Source: Fodinibius sp036381435 (GTDB lineage: Bacteria > Bacteroidota > Rhodothermia > Balneolales > Balneolaceae). Taken from it: a DNA stretch of 33,276 nt. Below the pieces are notes generated by a model. The model saw only the letters and a list, made by a program, of their open reading frames with translations, was not told the origin of the DNA and made no database searches. This document shows positions 25,068 through 33,000 of the stretch, in pieces. The position numbers were made by a program, and so were the translations under genes. Numbering within the stretch: position 1 is the first letter of the stretch; the number at the start of each line of letters is the position of its first letter. Where the stretch lies: the NCBI GenBank assembly GCA_036381435.1, contig DASVCW010000046.1, positions 1-33,276 of the forward strand. The letters run 5' to 3'.

Positions 25068-25550
25068 TTAATAATAAACAAATTGTTTTATTTGCTTTAT
25101 CTCACCACCAATTCCCAACACCAGCTCTCTGCTGCCGCCGTTGAGTGGCATCAAATAGAATATAATGACTCCTTCTCCGCCGGTATTAAAAGTATAAAAT
25201 ATGCGATTATCATTTGTTTTGGTGGATACAGGCTGAGGCACTATCTCGTTAATTTTTATCTTCTCTAAGTACTTTTTGTTAAAAGAAATAACCGTTGTAT
25301 CTGCCGCTTTTTCTAGATAAACGAAAAACTCCGAAGAGGTACTTTCTCTCAAATACTGCTGATATTCTACCTCAAATCCATTTAAAGAAATTCTGGTCTT
25401 GCTTACTACTCCCCCGCCAAAAAACCCCAGAAGGCCTGCCGCCAAAAAGAGGAACATGACTACGGCCGCATATCGCTGTACCTTTCTCTCTTTATGCACA
25501 AAATCAAGCTCATCTTCTATTAAATGAATATTTAACTTTTCTTTTTCCAT
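25068..25550 (-). CDS. One-pass membrane protein paired with YetF-like protein
   Basis: About 160 residues from the ATG at 25550 (MEKEKLNIHLIEDELDF); the frame stays open to 25607 but those 19 extra residues look non-conserved. A basic region is followed by one membrane helix (YAAVVMFLFLAAGLLGFFGG) and then a beta-rich domain that should face outward. I do not recognise the domain. The gene precedes the YetF-like gene with a 13-bp gap on the same strand, so the two are probably expressed together and may interact. Confidence 0.7.
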   Translation of the reverse strand: MEKEKLNIHLIEDELDFVHKERKVQRYAAVVMFLFLAAGLLGFFGGGVVSKTRISLNGFEVEYQQYLRESTSSEFFVYLEKAADTTVISFNKKYLEKIKINEIVPQPVSTKTNDNRIFYTFNTGGEGVIIFYLMPLNGGSRELVLGIGGEIKQIKQFVYY

Positions 25551-25686
25551 TTTTCTCTTGACTACCCGTATTTTTACTCCAGAAAATTTCCTCTCGAGCA
25601 AAATCACAGATTCTCTTGTTCCTAAAAGTAAGATGATTGATAAAAAGTTCCTTTCTAAAAAGGTGAAGCTTTTAATGAAGAATCAA

Positions 25687-25720
25687 TAAAAAAAGGCCGC
25701 CCTTTTTAAGGGCAGCCTTC
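25687..25720 (-). terminator. Rho-independent terminator after the lipoprotein/outer membrane gene pair
   Basis: On the minus strand AAGGCTGCCCTT (25719-25708) pairs with AAGGGCGGCCTT (25704-25693), one mismatch, followed by a T-run (25694-25688). It begins 26 bp after the stop codon of the lipoprotein gene. Confidence 0.9.
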
Positions 25721-25745
25721 TATGAAATAAATATATTTTCATTTA

Positions 25746-26249
25746 TTATCGAACATTGTAAACAACATCAACATAGGTTGTCATATCAGCCGTTACCGTA
25801 ATAAACGATGGAAAGGCTTCGAATACCTCCGCCTGTTGAGTGCCATCTGATTTCGTTTGGCTTTTTTTGAAACTGTCCACATAAACCTCAACACCAATTG
25901 GCCCTTCGAGAGCGGGAACTTCAATAGAGAAATTGCCTGATCCATCAACCTGTGTGCTATAACTCAAGTTTTGGCCGGGGCTGGCAGTATTTGAAAAGTC
26001 ATTTGCATCCAAAACCACTTTTACAATAGTGTTTGCCGGAGCCCTTTCATAATCCTGCTCATAAGTACCGGTGGTGTCATTGGTCATATCAGTGTTAGCA
26101 TAGGCAGTACCAATGATTATTGCCGTTTGTGTTGAATCTATTACCGGTATGGGTTCAGGGTTTGTAATAGGTTCGCAAGAAATTGCAACAGCAAAAACAG
26201 CCGCCGCGATCGATGATCTTAGTAGTATTTTAAAAGCTTTCATAGTCAA
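25746..26249 (-). CDS. Small lipoprotein, probably with an immunoglobulin-like beta fold
   Basis: A 167-residue protein with a lipoprotein signal (MTMKAFKILLRSSIAAAVFA, then VAISCEP, cysteine near residue 25) and a beta-rich mature part. It includes IVKVVLDANDFSN and a GSGNFSIEVPALEGPIGVEV stretch of the kind seen in carboxypeptidase-regulatory or Ig-like domains. Its function is unknown. It lies 19 bp after the outer membrane beta-barrel gene and is followed by a strong terminator, so the two form an operon and could work together at the cell surface. Confidence 0.8.
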   Translation of the reverse strand: MTMKAFKILLRSSIAAAVFAVAISCEPITNPEPIPVIDSTQTAIIIGTAYANTDMTNDTTGTYEQDYERAPANTIVKVVLDANDFSNTASPGQNLSYSTQVDGSGNFSIEVPALEGPIGVEVYVDSFKKSQTKSDGTQQAEVFEAFPSFITVTADMTTYVDVVYNVR

Positions 26250-26268
26250 AATATTTTAATAATTGTGA

Positions 26269-27126
26269 TTAAAAGTAGAACATTAGATTGATTGAGCCGC
26301 CATAGTTGCCCGTGTAAAAAGACAAATCATTTCCGCCTTCAGAAACAAATTTTATGGTCTCAACAGATTCAGTTGTACTATTCCAGTATTCGTAGGTTGA
26401 TTGTTCCCTGTAAGCCTTAATGAAATCAAGGCCTAAAGTGAATTCTGCTCCAACAGACAATTTGGGCGCAATGAAATATTCAACTCCGGCAAAAGCGTTC
26501 AAACCAGCTCCCATTTGCTTATTACTCTTTTGTTCAACAATGCGCTCAAAGCGTCCATTGATAAAACGGCCAAAAGTAGAAGAAGGTGATTGATTTAGCT
26601 CCGTTATAGAATTTCCATAACCATATTCAGCAGAACTTGTTTGATATAAAAAGCTAAGTTCACCGCCGAAAACGCCAACAAGCCGGCCTGTTCCTCTTCT
26701 GAATTCAATACCCCCGCCTACTCTTACAAAGGTCGAATAATTAGTCCATTCATCGGTAACTTCGATATTTTGTTGAGGGAAAGTTTGATTATCAAGAAGT
26801 ACACGATTTCGATTAGTAATCATGTCCTGCTCAAGTCGCAATCTTCCGCGAATTGCCATATCCTCTGACAGGAAATATTTAGCGAAAATTTGCTGCCTGT
26901 TACCCAGAAAGTCAGCACCTATTGAATTATTTTGAGTGCCATTAAAAACATTTCCCAGGTATTCGAGGAATGGAACTGCATCAAAACCCAAGGCGAAATC
27001 TCCGGTTTCAGGCAAAATGATTTTATTCTGCTTCACCGGGGGTTCGCCCCTGTTCTGTTCAATTTGCTGCGCAAAAACGTTTGAAACGCTTAACACAAAT
27101 ATTAATAATAGTAGTGTTTTCTTCAT
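26269..27126 (-). CDS. Outer membrane beta-barrel protein
   Basis: A 285-residue protein with a Sec signal peptide (MKKTLLLLIFVLSVSNVFAQ), then alternating amphipathic strands rich in Gly and aromatics (FVRVGGGIEFRRGTGRLVGV, LNAFAGVEYFIAPKLSVGAE) and a C-terminal phenylalanine strand ending NLMFYF, the outer-membrane insertion signal. About 12 strands are plausible. Its substrate or role is not evident. It is first gene of a pair with a small lipoprotein. Three 11-bp tandem repeats lie 42-74 bp upstream of its ATG (27168-27200). Confidence 0.88.
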   Translation of the reverse strand: MKKTLLLLIFVLSVSNVFAQQIEQNRGEPPVKQNKIILPETGDFALGFDAVPFLEYLGNVFNGTQNNSIGADFLGNRQQIFAKYFLSEDMAIRGRLRLEQDMITNRNRVLLDNQTFPQQNIEVTDEWTNYSTFVRVGGGIEFRRGTGRLVGVFGGELSFLYQTSSAEYGYGNSITELNQSPSSTFGRFINGRFERIVEQKSNKQMGAGLNAFAGVEYFIAPKLSVGAEFTLGLDFIKAYREQSTYEYWNSTTESVETIKFVSEGGNDLSFYTGNYGGSINLMFYF

Positions 27127-27167
27127 ATAGTAGATGATATATCAGTTAAAATTAGGGGCAGGAGCTT

Positions 27168-27200
27168 AAAAGATCTTTAAAAGACTTTTAGAGACTTTTT
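27168..27200. promoter_or_regulatory. Three 11-bp direct repeats upstream of the outer membrane gene
   Basis: Tandem units AAAAGATCTTT, AAAAGACTTTT and AGAGACTTTTT are spaced at one helical turn. They lie in the 240-bp gap between the outer membrane protein start and the symporter gene. The phasing fits a cooperative regulator site or a bend, but a chance low-complexity run is possible. Confidence 0.4.
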
Positions 27201-27366
27201 CCCCGGTGTTGTATACAAGAGTGGCTAAAAGGAGATTTGTTACAAACTTTTTGAACTTTTTTTTAAAAGCCTCTAATCTATTCTCGTCTTGCCAACGTAA
27301 CTTTTAAGAAAGAATATTAAAAAATTTTAATAAAAGAAAGAGAAGTGTTAATCTAAACGATAAGAG

Positions 27367-28908
27367 CTATTTATGCTCCCTGCGAATCAAGAAAGAAAGG
27401 TTGCCCGCCACAATCACAATAAAACTGCCAACGGCGGTATAAAGCGGCCAGGCGATGGCTAAGCCTTCTCCCGGCAGGAAATCCTGGATGGGGCCCTGAA
27501 CCATAAACAGCAGCGAAATCAACCCGATAAAAAAGCCGGTTAGAGCGTCTTGTTTATCGGGCTTTGAGAACAGGCGCCCCAGCAGAAAAGCACCGAGCAG
27601 GCCGCCATAGGTATAGGAAGCAATTCCCAGGCCCAGTTCAACCACAGTGGGACGTTCGGCAGCCTGAAGCTGAAGAAAGGCAAAGAAAATGGCTGATCCG
27701 GTTAAGACAAAAGCCCAAGCCACGGTGGCTATACGAGAAATTTTAAGATCCTCAGCCGGCGTGTTACCTTTTCCGAAATAAGGTTTATAAAGATCAAAGG
27801 TGGTTGATGAAGCCAGTGAATTAAGTGATGAACTCAGACTGCTCATGGCCGCCGCGAAAAGCGCCGCAATAATCAGCCCCGACACACCAACAGGAAGCTG
27901 CTCAACAATGAATTTTGCGAAAATGGCATCAGTGGTAGCAAGACCAAGTTGCTGTGCTGTTTGTGCTTCATAAAAAGCGAAAAGCAGTATACCGATAAAC
28001 AAGAACAGGGCAAATTGAAGGGCTACGACAAAACCGCTCCAAACCAGTGCTTTTTGACTGTTATCCACATTTCGGGTAGTGAGCAAACGCTGTACAATCA
28101 ATTGATCCGTTCCATGTGAAGCAATTGAAAAGATGGCACCGCCGATCACCGCGGTGAAAAATGTATAGGGTTGAGCGATGAATTCATCAAAGCTTAGATC
28201 AAAGCCCCAGTTAAGAATCTGCAATTTACCTGTTTCAGAGGCGAGATTTAAGGCACCGTTTAAACCGTTTGGCAAACCGGCAATCAAAACCCCCATTGCC
28301 AGTAAAGCCCCGCCGATATAAACGGCCATTTGTACTACGTCCATCCAAATCACCGCCTTAATTCCACCAATAAGTGTATAAAAGAAGGTGATAGCAGAAA
28401 TTGCACAGATGGAAATTATATAAAGCTGGATGTCTGACAGTCCGGTAAATGCACCGCCCAGGCGTAAAACAATAGCCAGGGGAATAGCCGTGGCAAAAAG
28501 CCGGACGCCATCAGCCAGCAAGCGTGTAATCATAAAAGTGGTGCTGGCTGCATTGCGCATCGAGCCGCCAAAACGCTGTTCCAAAAATTGGTAAGCGGTG
28601 GATAGATTTCCTTCAAAATAGCGGGGGAGAAAAAGGATGCTTACTATTATACGGCCGATAATATAGCCGATTGTAATTTGCAAAAAGGTGAGATTCCCTC
28701 CATAAGCCACAGCCGGGATGCTGATAAAAGTGAGCGTACTCGTCTCCGTAGCTACTACTGAAAACAGTACAGCCCACCATGGGACGTCACGTCCGCCAAG
28801 AAAATAATCGGAAGTGGATGACTGTTTGCCGGCAATCCGAATGCCGAAATAGGCTACCCCGAGGAGATAAACAACGATTACAATAAAATCAATTACAGAA
28901 AATGCCAC
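27367..28908 (-). CDS. Sodium:solute symporter (SSS family)
   Basis: A 513-residue protein with about 13 membrane helices. It opens FSVIDFIVIVVYLLGVAYFG and has the SSS-family loop SDYFLGGRDVPWWAVLFSVVA followed by TETSTLTFISIPAVAY, the segments holding sodium- and substrate-binding residues. Helix-rich repeats AALFAAAMSSLSSSLNSLASS and the loop FDLYKPYFGKG are typical of the 5+5 inverted-repeat fold. It takes up a solute with sodium; the substrate (sugar, sialate, carboxylate or amino acid) cannot be told from sequence alone. No substrate-catabolic gene lies next to it. Confidence 0.93.
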   Translation of the reverse strand: MAFSVIDFIVIVVYLLGVAYFGIRIAGKQSSTSDYFLGGRDVPWWAVLFSVVATETSTLTFISIPAVAYGGNLTFLQITIGYIIGRIIVSILFLPRYFEGNLSTAYQFLEQRFGGSMRNAASTTFMITRLLADGVRLFATAIPLAIVLRLGGAFTGLSDIQLYIISICAISAITFFYTLIGGIKAVIWMDVVQMAVYIGGALLAMGVLIAGLPNGLNGALNLASETGKLQILNWGFDLSFDEFIAQPYTFFTAVIGGAIFSIASHGTDQLIVQRLLTTRNVDNSQKALVWSGFVVALQFALFLFIGILLFAFYEAQTAQQLGLATTDAIFAKFIVEQLPVGVSGLIIAALFAAAMSSLSSSLNSLASSTTFDLYKPYFGKGNTPAEDLKISRIATVAWAFVLTGSAIFFAFLQLQAAERPTVVELGLGIASYTYGGLLGAFLLGRLFSKPDKQDALTGFFIGLISLLFMVQGPIQDFLPGEGLAIAWPLYTAVGSFIVIVAGNLSFLIRREHK

Positions 28909-29002
28909 CTGATCCCTTTTTTAGTTTGGCAAATGAGAGACAGAAATTATAATCTATTTTGAGGGCAACACCAAAAGTGGATGGATAGAATTTTAAAGCC
29001 TC

Positions 29003-29100
29003 AAGCTATTACACGAAGTTTCACAAAGAATCTCAAAGCTGCACGAAGATTTTCTTTGTGCCCCTTTGCGTCTTCTTAGCGCGACTTAGTGTAACAGCTT
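29003..29100. repeat. 98-bp palindromic intergenic element
   Basis: Ends AAGCTATTACAC (29003-29014) and GTGTAACAGCTT (29089-29100) are inverse with one mismatch. Inside, CACAAAGA (29022) pairs with TCTTTGTG (29053). The right half reads CCTTTGCGTCTTCTTAGCG, close to TTTGCGTCTTAGCGCC in the element at 32935. It fills the space between rdgB and the symporter gene. Confidence 0.7.
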
Positions 29101-29110
29101 AAAGATATTT

Positions 29111-29707
29111 TCAGTACTCCTGCCGTCCATCCAGCCACTTATAAAATTTTTCCATTGCCTTGCCCCGGTGACTGATTTTATTCTTTGTTTCGGCATCCAG
29201 TTCGGCAAATGTTTTTTTATAACCTTCGGGACGAAAAACCGGATCATAACCAAACCCCTTATTACCCCGCGCTTCTTTAGTGATTTCACCGGGACAAACG
29301 CCCTCAAAGGTATGGGCATCATCATCGGTTACAAAAGCCACCACCGTTCGAAAGCGGGCTTTTCGATCTTTCATTTCCACCCCTTCCAGCTCACCCAGCA
29401 GCTTATCTACATTTTGTTGATAGGTGGCATTTTCTCCTGAATAACGGGCAGAGTAAACACCGGGACGTCCGTCGAGCGCTTCCACCTCGAGTCCGGTATC
29501 ATCCGCCAGAGACGGAAGGCCTGTTTCTTCAAAAACATAGCGCGCTTTTTTCAGGGCATTACCTTCAAGTGTTGGTTTATCTTCTTCAACTTCCTGAAGG
29601 CCGGGGAAATCGAGCGCTGATTTTAGTTCTATCTCCAGCGGTGCCAGCGTTTGACGAAGTTCTTCGATTTTGTGTTTGTTGCGCGATGCGAGGATAATTG
29701 TTTTCAT
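29111..29707 (-). CDS. rdgB: XTP/dITP diphosphatase (RdgB/HAM1)
   Basis: A 198-residue protein with all family motifs: IILASRNKHKIEEL at the start, PSLADDTGLEVEALDGRPG (metal-binding D69/D70), YSARYSG, NKGFGYDPVF and SHRGKAM. It hydrolyses deaminated purine nucleoside triphosphates (ITP, dITP, XTP) to the monophosphate, keeping them out of DNA and RNA. Full length. It lies 64 bp downstream of an adenosine-kinase-type gene on the same strand; both act on purines, so a purine-salvage link is plausible. Confidence 0.97.
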   Translation of the reverse strand: MKTIILASRNKHKIEELRQTLAPLEIELKSALDFPGLQEVEEDKPTLEGNALKKARYVFEETGLPSLADDTGLEVEALDGRPGVYSARYSGENATYQQNVDKLLGELEGVEMKDRKARFRTVVAFVTDDDAHTFEGVCPGEITKEARGNKGFGYDPVFRPEGYKKTFAELDAETKNKISHRGKAMEKFYKWLDGRQEY

Positions 29708-29771
29708 TAATCTCTATGGATTTAGCGGGAGTGCAAGCTCCCTTTGAGCTAGGATGGAATGTTTGTCAGAG

Positions 29772-30767
29772 TCACGCCAATTCCTTTAACAAATCCTGCA
29801 TTTCGTGTTGGTTTAAGCGCGGTCCGTATTGGGATACGATTTTAGAACCTGCTAAACTTGCGAGGTCTCCCGCTGCCGCATAATCAAGGCCGTTAGTAAT
29901 TCCATACAAAAATGCCCCTGCAAAGATATCACCCGCACCATTGGTATCAACCGCTTCTACATGATGAGGAGCAATATCGATGAACGAATCTCCATCATAA
30001 ATAATGGCACCGTTACTCCCCTGGGTAATGACGAATCTGTTAGCTGCTTTTTTTAGTGCGTTCGCCGCCTCCATCAGTTCATCCTTTCCGGTAAATTCCC
30101 TGGCTTCATCTTCATTACAAAACAGCAAATCAACAGAAGGGGCAATCACTTTCTGAAAGCGCCTTTTAAATCCTTCTACAATGGAAGGATCAGAAAGTGT
30201 TAAGGCTGTTTTTACGTTACTTTCTTCCGCAACTTTCTTAGTCAGTTTCATGGCTTCAAAGCCGGTATCTGAAGCAACGAGATAGCCCTCAATGTAAACA
30301 TATTCAGCATTTTTGATGGCTTGGTCATCCACTTCACCCGTTGATAATGCCGATGTAATGCCCAAAAATGTATTCATCGTTCGGTCGGCATCTTCAGTAA
30401 TCATCACCAGGCATTTTCCGGTTATGCCATCTTCGCGCTCTTGCCGGTCAAAATTAGTATTGATATCGGCTTCTTTCATATCACTTAGATAAAAATCGCC
30501 GAAGGTATCTCTCGCCACTTTACAGGAGTAAAACGCCTTGCCTCCAAGCTGACTCACCGCGATAACCGTATTAGCTGCCGATCCGCCTGATTTTGGCGTC
30601 ATTTTATCTTCATCAATATCATCAATAAGGTTAAACTGGGTTTCTTCGTCAACCAGGGTCATCACCCCTTTTTTGACATCATGTTTTTTAAGGAATTCGG
30701 GTGTCACTTTAAACTCAAGATCGACCAGTGCATTACCGATTCCATAAACATCATACTTCTTTTTCAT
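29772..30767 (-). CDS. PfkB-family sugar kinase, adenosine kinase type
   Basis: A 331-residue protein from the ATG at 30767 (MKKKYDVYGIGNALVDLEFK); the frame is open 40 codons further but that part crosses a terminator. PfkB signatures are KSGGSAANTVIAVSQLGGKA near residue 60 and VDTNGAGDIFAGAFLYG (D280 as catalytic base), with an anion hole at GAGD. The acidic DIDEDKM insertion and SGGSAANT are typical of the bacterial adenosine-kinase-like branch. It would phosphorylate adenosine to AMP, recycling the adenosine released from S-adenosylhomocysteine, which would fit the nearby metF/metH methyl cycle. Other PfkB substrates are not excluded. Confidence 0.88.
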   Translation of the reverse strand: MKKKYDVYGIGNALVDLEFKVTPEFLKKHDVKKGVMTLVDEETQFNLIDDIDEDKMTPKSGGSAANTVIAVSQLGGKAFYSCKVARDTFGDFYLSDMKEADINTNFDRQEREDGITGKCLVMITEDADRTMNTFLGITSALSTGEVDDQAIKNAEYVYIEGYLVASDTGFEAMKLTKKVAEESNVKTALTLSDPSIVEGFKRRFQKVIAPSVDLLFCNEDEAREFTGKDELMEAANALKKAANRFVITQGSNGAIIYDGDSFIDIAPHHVEAVDTNGAGDIFAGAFLYGITNGLDYAAAGDLASLAGSKIVSQYGPRLNQHEMQDLLKELA

Positions 30768-30845
30768 AAATGAGTTATTGCGGTTTTGATTTTTTAGATC
30801 AATTAAAGTACGAACTCTGCGGGGCTCGATAAAGTGATAATTAAA

Positions 30846-30882
30846 AATAAAAAAAGCACCTGCTCTAATGAACAGGTGCTTT
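30846..30882 (-). terminator. Rho-independent terminator after the subtilase gene
   Basis: Stem AAAGCACCTG/CAGGTGCTTT (30853-30862 and 30873-30882) with a 10-nt loop. On the minus strand it is followed by a T-run (30855-30846), 27 bp after the protease stop. It shows that the adenosine-kinase-type gene must start downstream of it. Confidence 0.93.
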
Positions 30883-30908
30883 ATCATTCAACTAAAAAAT
30901 CGGAATGA

Positions 30909-32138
30909 TTAGTTATGGGCAATGGGATCAGGATCTCCATCAGGATCGTTACTGGCGAAACCATCACTGCTTGGATTTCCATTCGTAACCAACAGAAGTC
31001 CGGCAACATGAGGTGATGCCATAGAAGTTCCGCTAATGGTGTTTGTGCCACCGTCTAACCAGAGGGAAAGAATATCAACACCGGGTGCAGCAAATTCTAT
31101 AGGCGGATCTGTAGGACCTGACCAGTTAGAAAATGAAGCGAAGACATCGTTTATATCGGTAGCTGAAACTGTCCACACATTATTGTATTCTACACGTGCG
31201 GGAGAATAATTGTTGGCATCGTCGCCGGAATTTCCGGCAGCAATGGCAAAATAAATGCCTTGGTCTGCAGCGTTGCATACGGCATCATCAACTGCGTCAG
31301 AAACCCCGCCCCCAAGACTCATATTAGCTACATCGCCGGGAGAAGCATTAGCCGCAACGTAATCAATACCGGCAATTACACCTGAATAGCTACCGCTTCC
31401 GCGATCATTTAACACCTTCACAGCTACCACAGTGGCACCTGCCGCAACACCGACAACGTCTATATCATTATCAATAGCTGCAATAGTACCAGCAACATGA
31501 GTACCATGTCCGTTACCATCATCAATAGTGCTGGCACCGGGTCCGGATGAAACGAATTCCGCGCTGCGTTCAACATCTACATTCAGATCGGGATGATCTA
31601 AATCGATACCTGTATCAATAATCCAAGCGGTGCCGCTGCTGGCTGTTGGTCCGCCTACACGGGTAATACCCCATGGCGTAACTTGTCCCGAGCTGCTGCC
31701 GTCATCACCGCCGCCGCCATCGCAGGGATTCACAGGAGTACCACAAGGCGGTGCCAAAGTAATCATCCGGTCCTTTTCTATATAATCAATCCGCTCATCC
31801 TTTTTTAACGCAGCGAGTGTACTTGCATCAAGCTTCGCCGTGAAACCTTTGAGAGCAATGTTGTACTTATTAACTACAGCAGTTGATTCGATACCATAGT
31901 CAGCAAATATTGCGCTTCTCATCTTTTGAGGAGCAACTGCCTTTCCTTTTGCGTCTGTGCTCTTAAAGACAACAATATACTGATCTTCAATCGCCTGACT
32001 TAAAGATGTCAGTGTTTCAGCCTTTTGTTCGTTTGAGTTTATGTTGGTCATAGGTTGATCACAGGCATATACCCCGAATACGATCAAACCAACGATTAGT
32101 GTTAATTTATAAAGTGCATTTCGCATAGTTAACCTCAT
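30909..32138 (-). CDS. Lipidated subtilisin-like serine protease (S8)
   Basis: A 409-residue protein. A lipoprotein signal (LIVGLIVFGVYACDQ, C26) leads an I9-type propeptide (about 50-125, IEDQYIVVFKS to IDYIEKDR), a Cys/Gly-rich linker and the S8 catalytic domain. The triad is D175 (WIIDTGID), H211 (GNGHGTHVAG) and S372 (GTSMASPHVAG), with the oxyanion asparagine N303 (AAGNSGD). The short C-terminal tail ends in acidic DPDGDPDPIAHN. It should be a self-processing protease anchored on the membrane or surface. The first ATG is used; a second four codons on is equally possible. Confidence 0.95.
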   Translation of the reverse strand: MRLTMRNALYKLTLIVGLIVFGVYACDQPMTNINSNEQKAETLTSLSQAIEDQYIVVFKSTDAKGKAVAPQKMRSAIFADYGIESTAVVNKYNIALKGFTAKLDASTLAALKKDERIDYIEKDRMITLAPPCGTPVNPCDGGGGDDGSSSGQVTPWGITRVGGPTASSGTAWIIDTGIDLDHPDLNVDVERSAEFVSSGPGASTIDDGNGHGTHVAGTIAAIDNDIDVVGVAAGATVVAVKVLNDRGSGSYSGVIAGIDYVAANASPGDVANMSLGGGVSDAVDDAVCNAADQGIYFAIAAGNSGDDANNYSPARVEYNNVWTVSATDINDVFASFSNWSGPTDPPIEFAAPGVDILSLWLDGGTNTISGTSMASPHVAGLLLVTNGNPSSDGFASNDPDGDPDPIAHN

Positions 32139-32299
32139 TTAGTTAATATTAGAGACGAGAATTTATAGCCGGCTCCCAATAAACAAGAGCATTAACAGGC
32201 TTATATTTTCCCGTCTTTGATTACAAGAGGCCCGCAAAGTGCATTTGTTACAAAATTAAACATTAGAAAATTTTAACACTTATATAGTTACTACCATCT

Positions 32300-32932
32300 A
32301 TGCACCATTTTCTCACTTTTTTGGAAAGGCGTTTAAAGGAAGAGTTGCCGGGACGTCATGCTCAGCTTAAAATGGCCCCCGAACCGATGAATGGTGGAAA
32401 ACCGCGCCGTATGGAAGCACCGGAAAACGCCAGCCAAAGCAGTGTTTTGGTACTGCTGTTTCCCAATGAAGAAAATAAACTGGAACTGGTTTTGACCTTA
32501 AGGAGTGATGATATTGACCACGGCGGACAGATTAGTTTTCCGGGCGGACGGGCTGAAAAAAATGAAAGCGTTATCAAAACTGCGCTGCGGGAGACACAGG
32601 AAGAAATCGGCATTGACCCGAAAGAAGTAAGGGTTATCGGTTTTTTAAGCGAGCTTTTTGTAGCTCATTCCAACAATCGCGTTGCACCGGTTGTGGGATT
32701 TTTGAGTGAGCGTCCACAGTTCAAAATCAATCCGGCCGAAGTGGAAGAAGTTTTTGCGGTTGAACTGGATTCCCTCCTTCACAAGAAAAATCTTACTGTT
32801 GAAGACTGGGACCTGCAAACTTATACCTACCGCGTGCCTTACTGGAATGTACATCGCGTACCCCTTTGGGGAGCCACAGCCATGATGCTAAGCGAGTTGC
32901 TGGATTTGTACCGGGAGTTTTTAGGGAAATAG
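32300..32932 (+). CDS. Nudix hydrolase, CoA pyrophosphatase type
   Basis: A 210-residue protein with a perfect Nudix box (GRAEKNE...RETQEEIGI, residues 83-105). The motif just before it, LTLRSDDIDHGGQISFPGG, is that of the CoA/NudL branch, which cleaves CoA and its derivatives to 4'-phosphopantetheine and 3',5'-ADP. Length fits. It is transcribed alone, divergent from the subtilase gene and followed by a palindromic intergenic element. Confidence 0.9.
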   Translation: MHHFLTFLERRLKEELPGRHAQLKMAPEPMNGGKPRRMEAPENASQSSVLVLLFPNEENKLELVLTLRSDDIDHGGQISFPGGRAEKNESVIKTALRETQEEIGIDPKEVRVIGFLSELFVAHSNNRVAPVVGFLSERPQFKINPAEVEEVFAVELDSLLHKKNLTVEDWDLQTYTYRVPYWNVHRVPLWGATAMMLSELLDLYREFLGK

Positions 32933-32934
32933 CA

Positions 32935-32996
32935 CGCAGAGCCGCGGAGTCGCAGAGATTTATAAACAAACTTCTTTGCGTCTTAGCGCCTCTGCG
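32935..32996. repeat. Palindromic intergenic element of the CGCAGAG type
   Basis: CGCAGAG (32935-32941) and CTCTGCG (32990-32996) form the outer arms; the interior has GTCGCAGAGA on one side and CTTTGCGTCTTAGCGCC on the other. It fills the gap between two convergent genes. The CTTTGCGTCTTAGCG word recurs in variant form in the element at 29003-29100. Repeats of this wording are known from many bacterial genomes. Confidence 0.7.
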
Positions 32997-33000
32997 AAAT

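Noticed and set aside
29086..29325. A 79-codon minus-strand frame within rdgB
   Set aside because: It is the wrong frame of rdgB, whose motifs are complete in the main frame.
29727..29742. GGGAG/CTCCC hairpin as a terminator between the adenosine-kinase-type gene and rdgB
   Set aside because: The stem is 5 bp and no T-run follows on the minus strand; the two genes may be co-transcribed.
30768..30887. A 40-residue N-terminal extension of the adenosine-kinase-type gene
   Set aside because: It reads through the subtilase terminator stem; the PfkB domain begins at the ATG at 30767.
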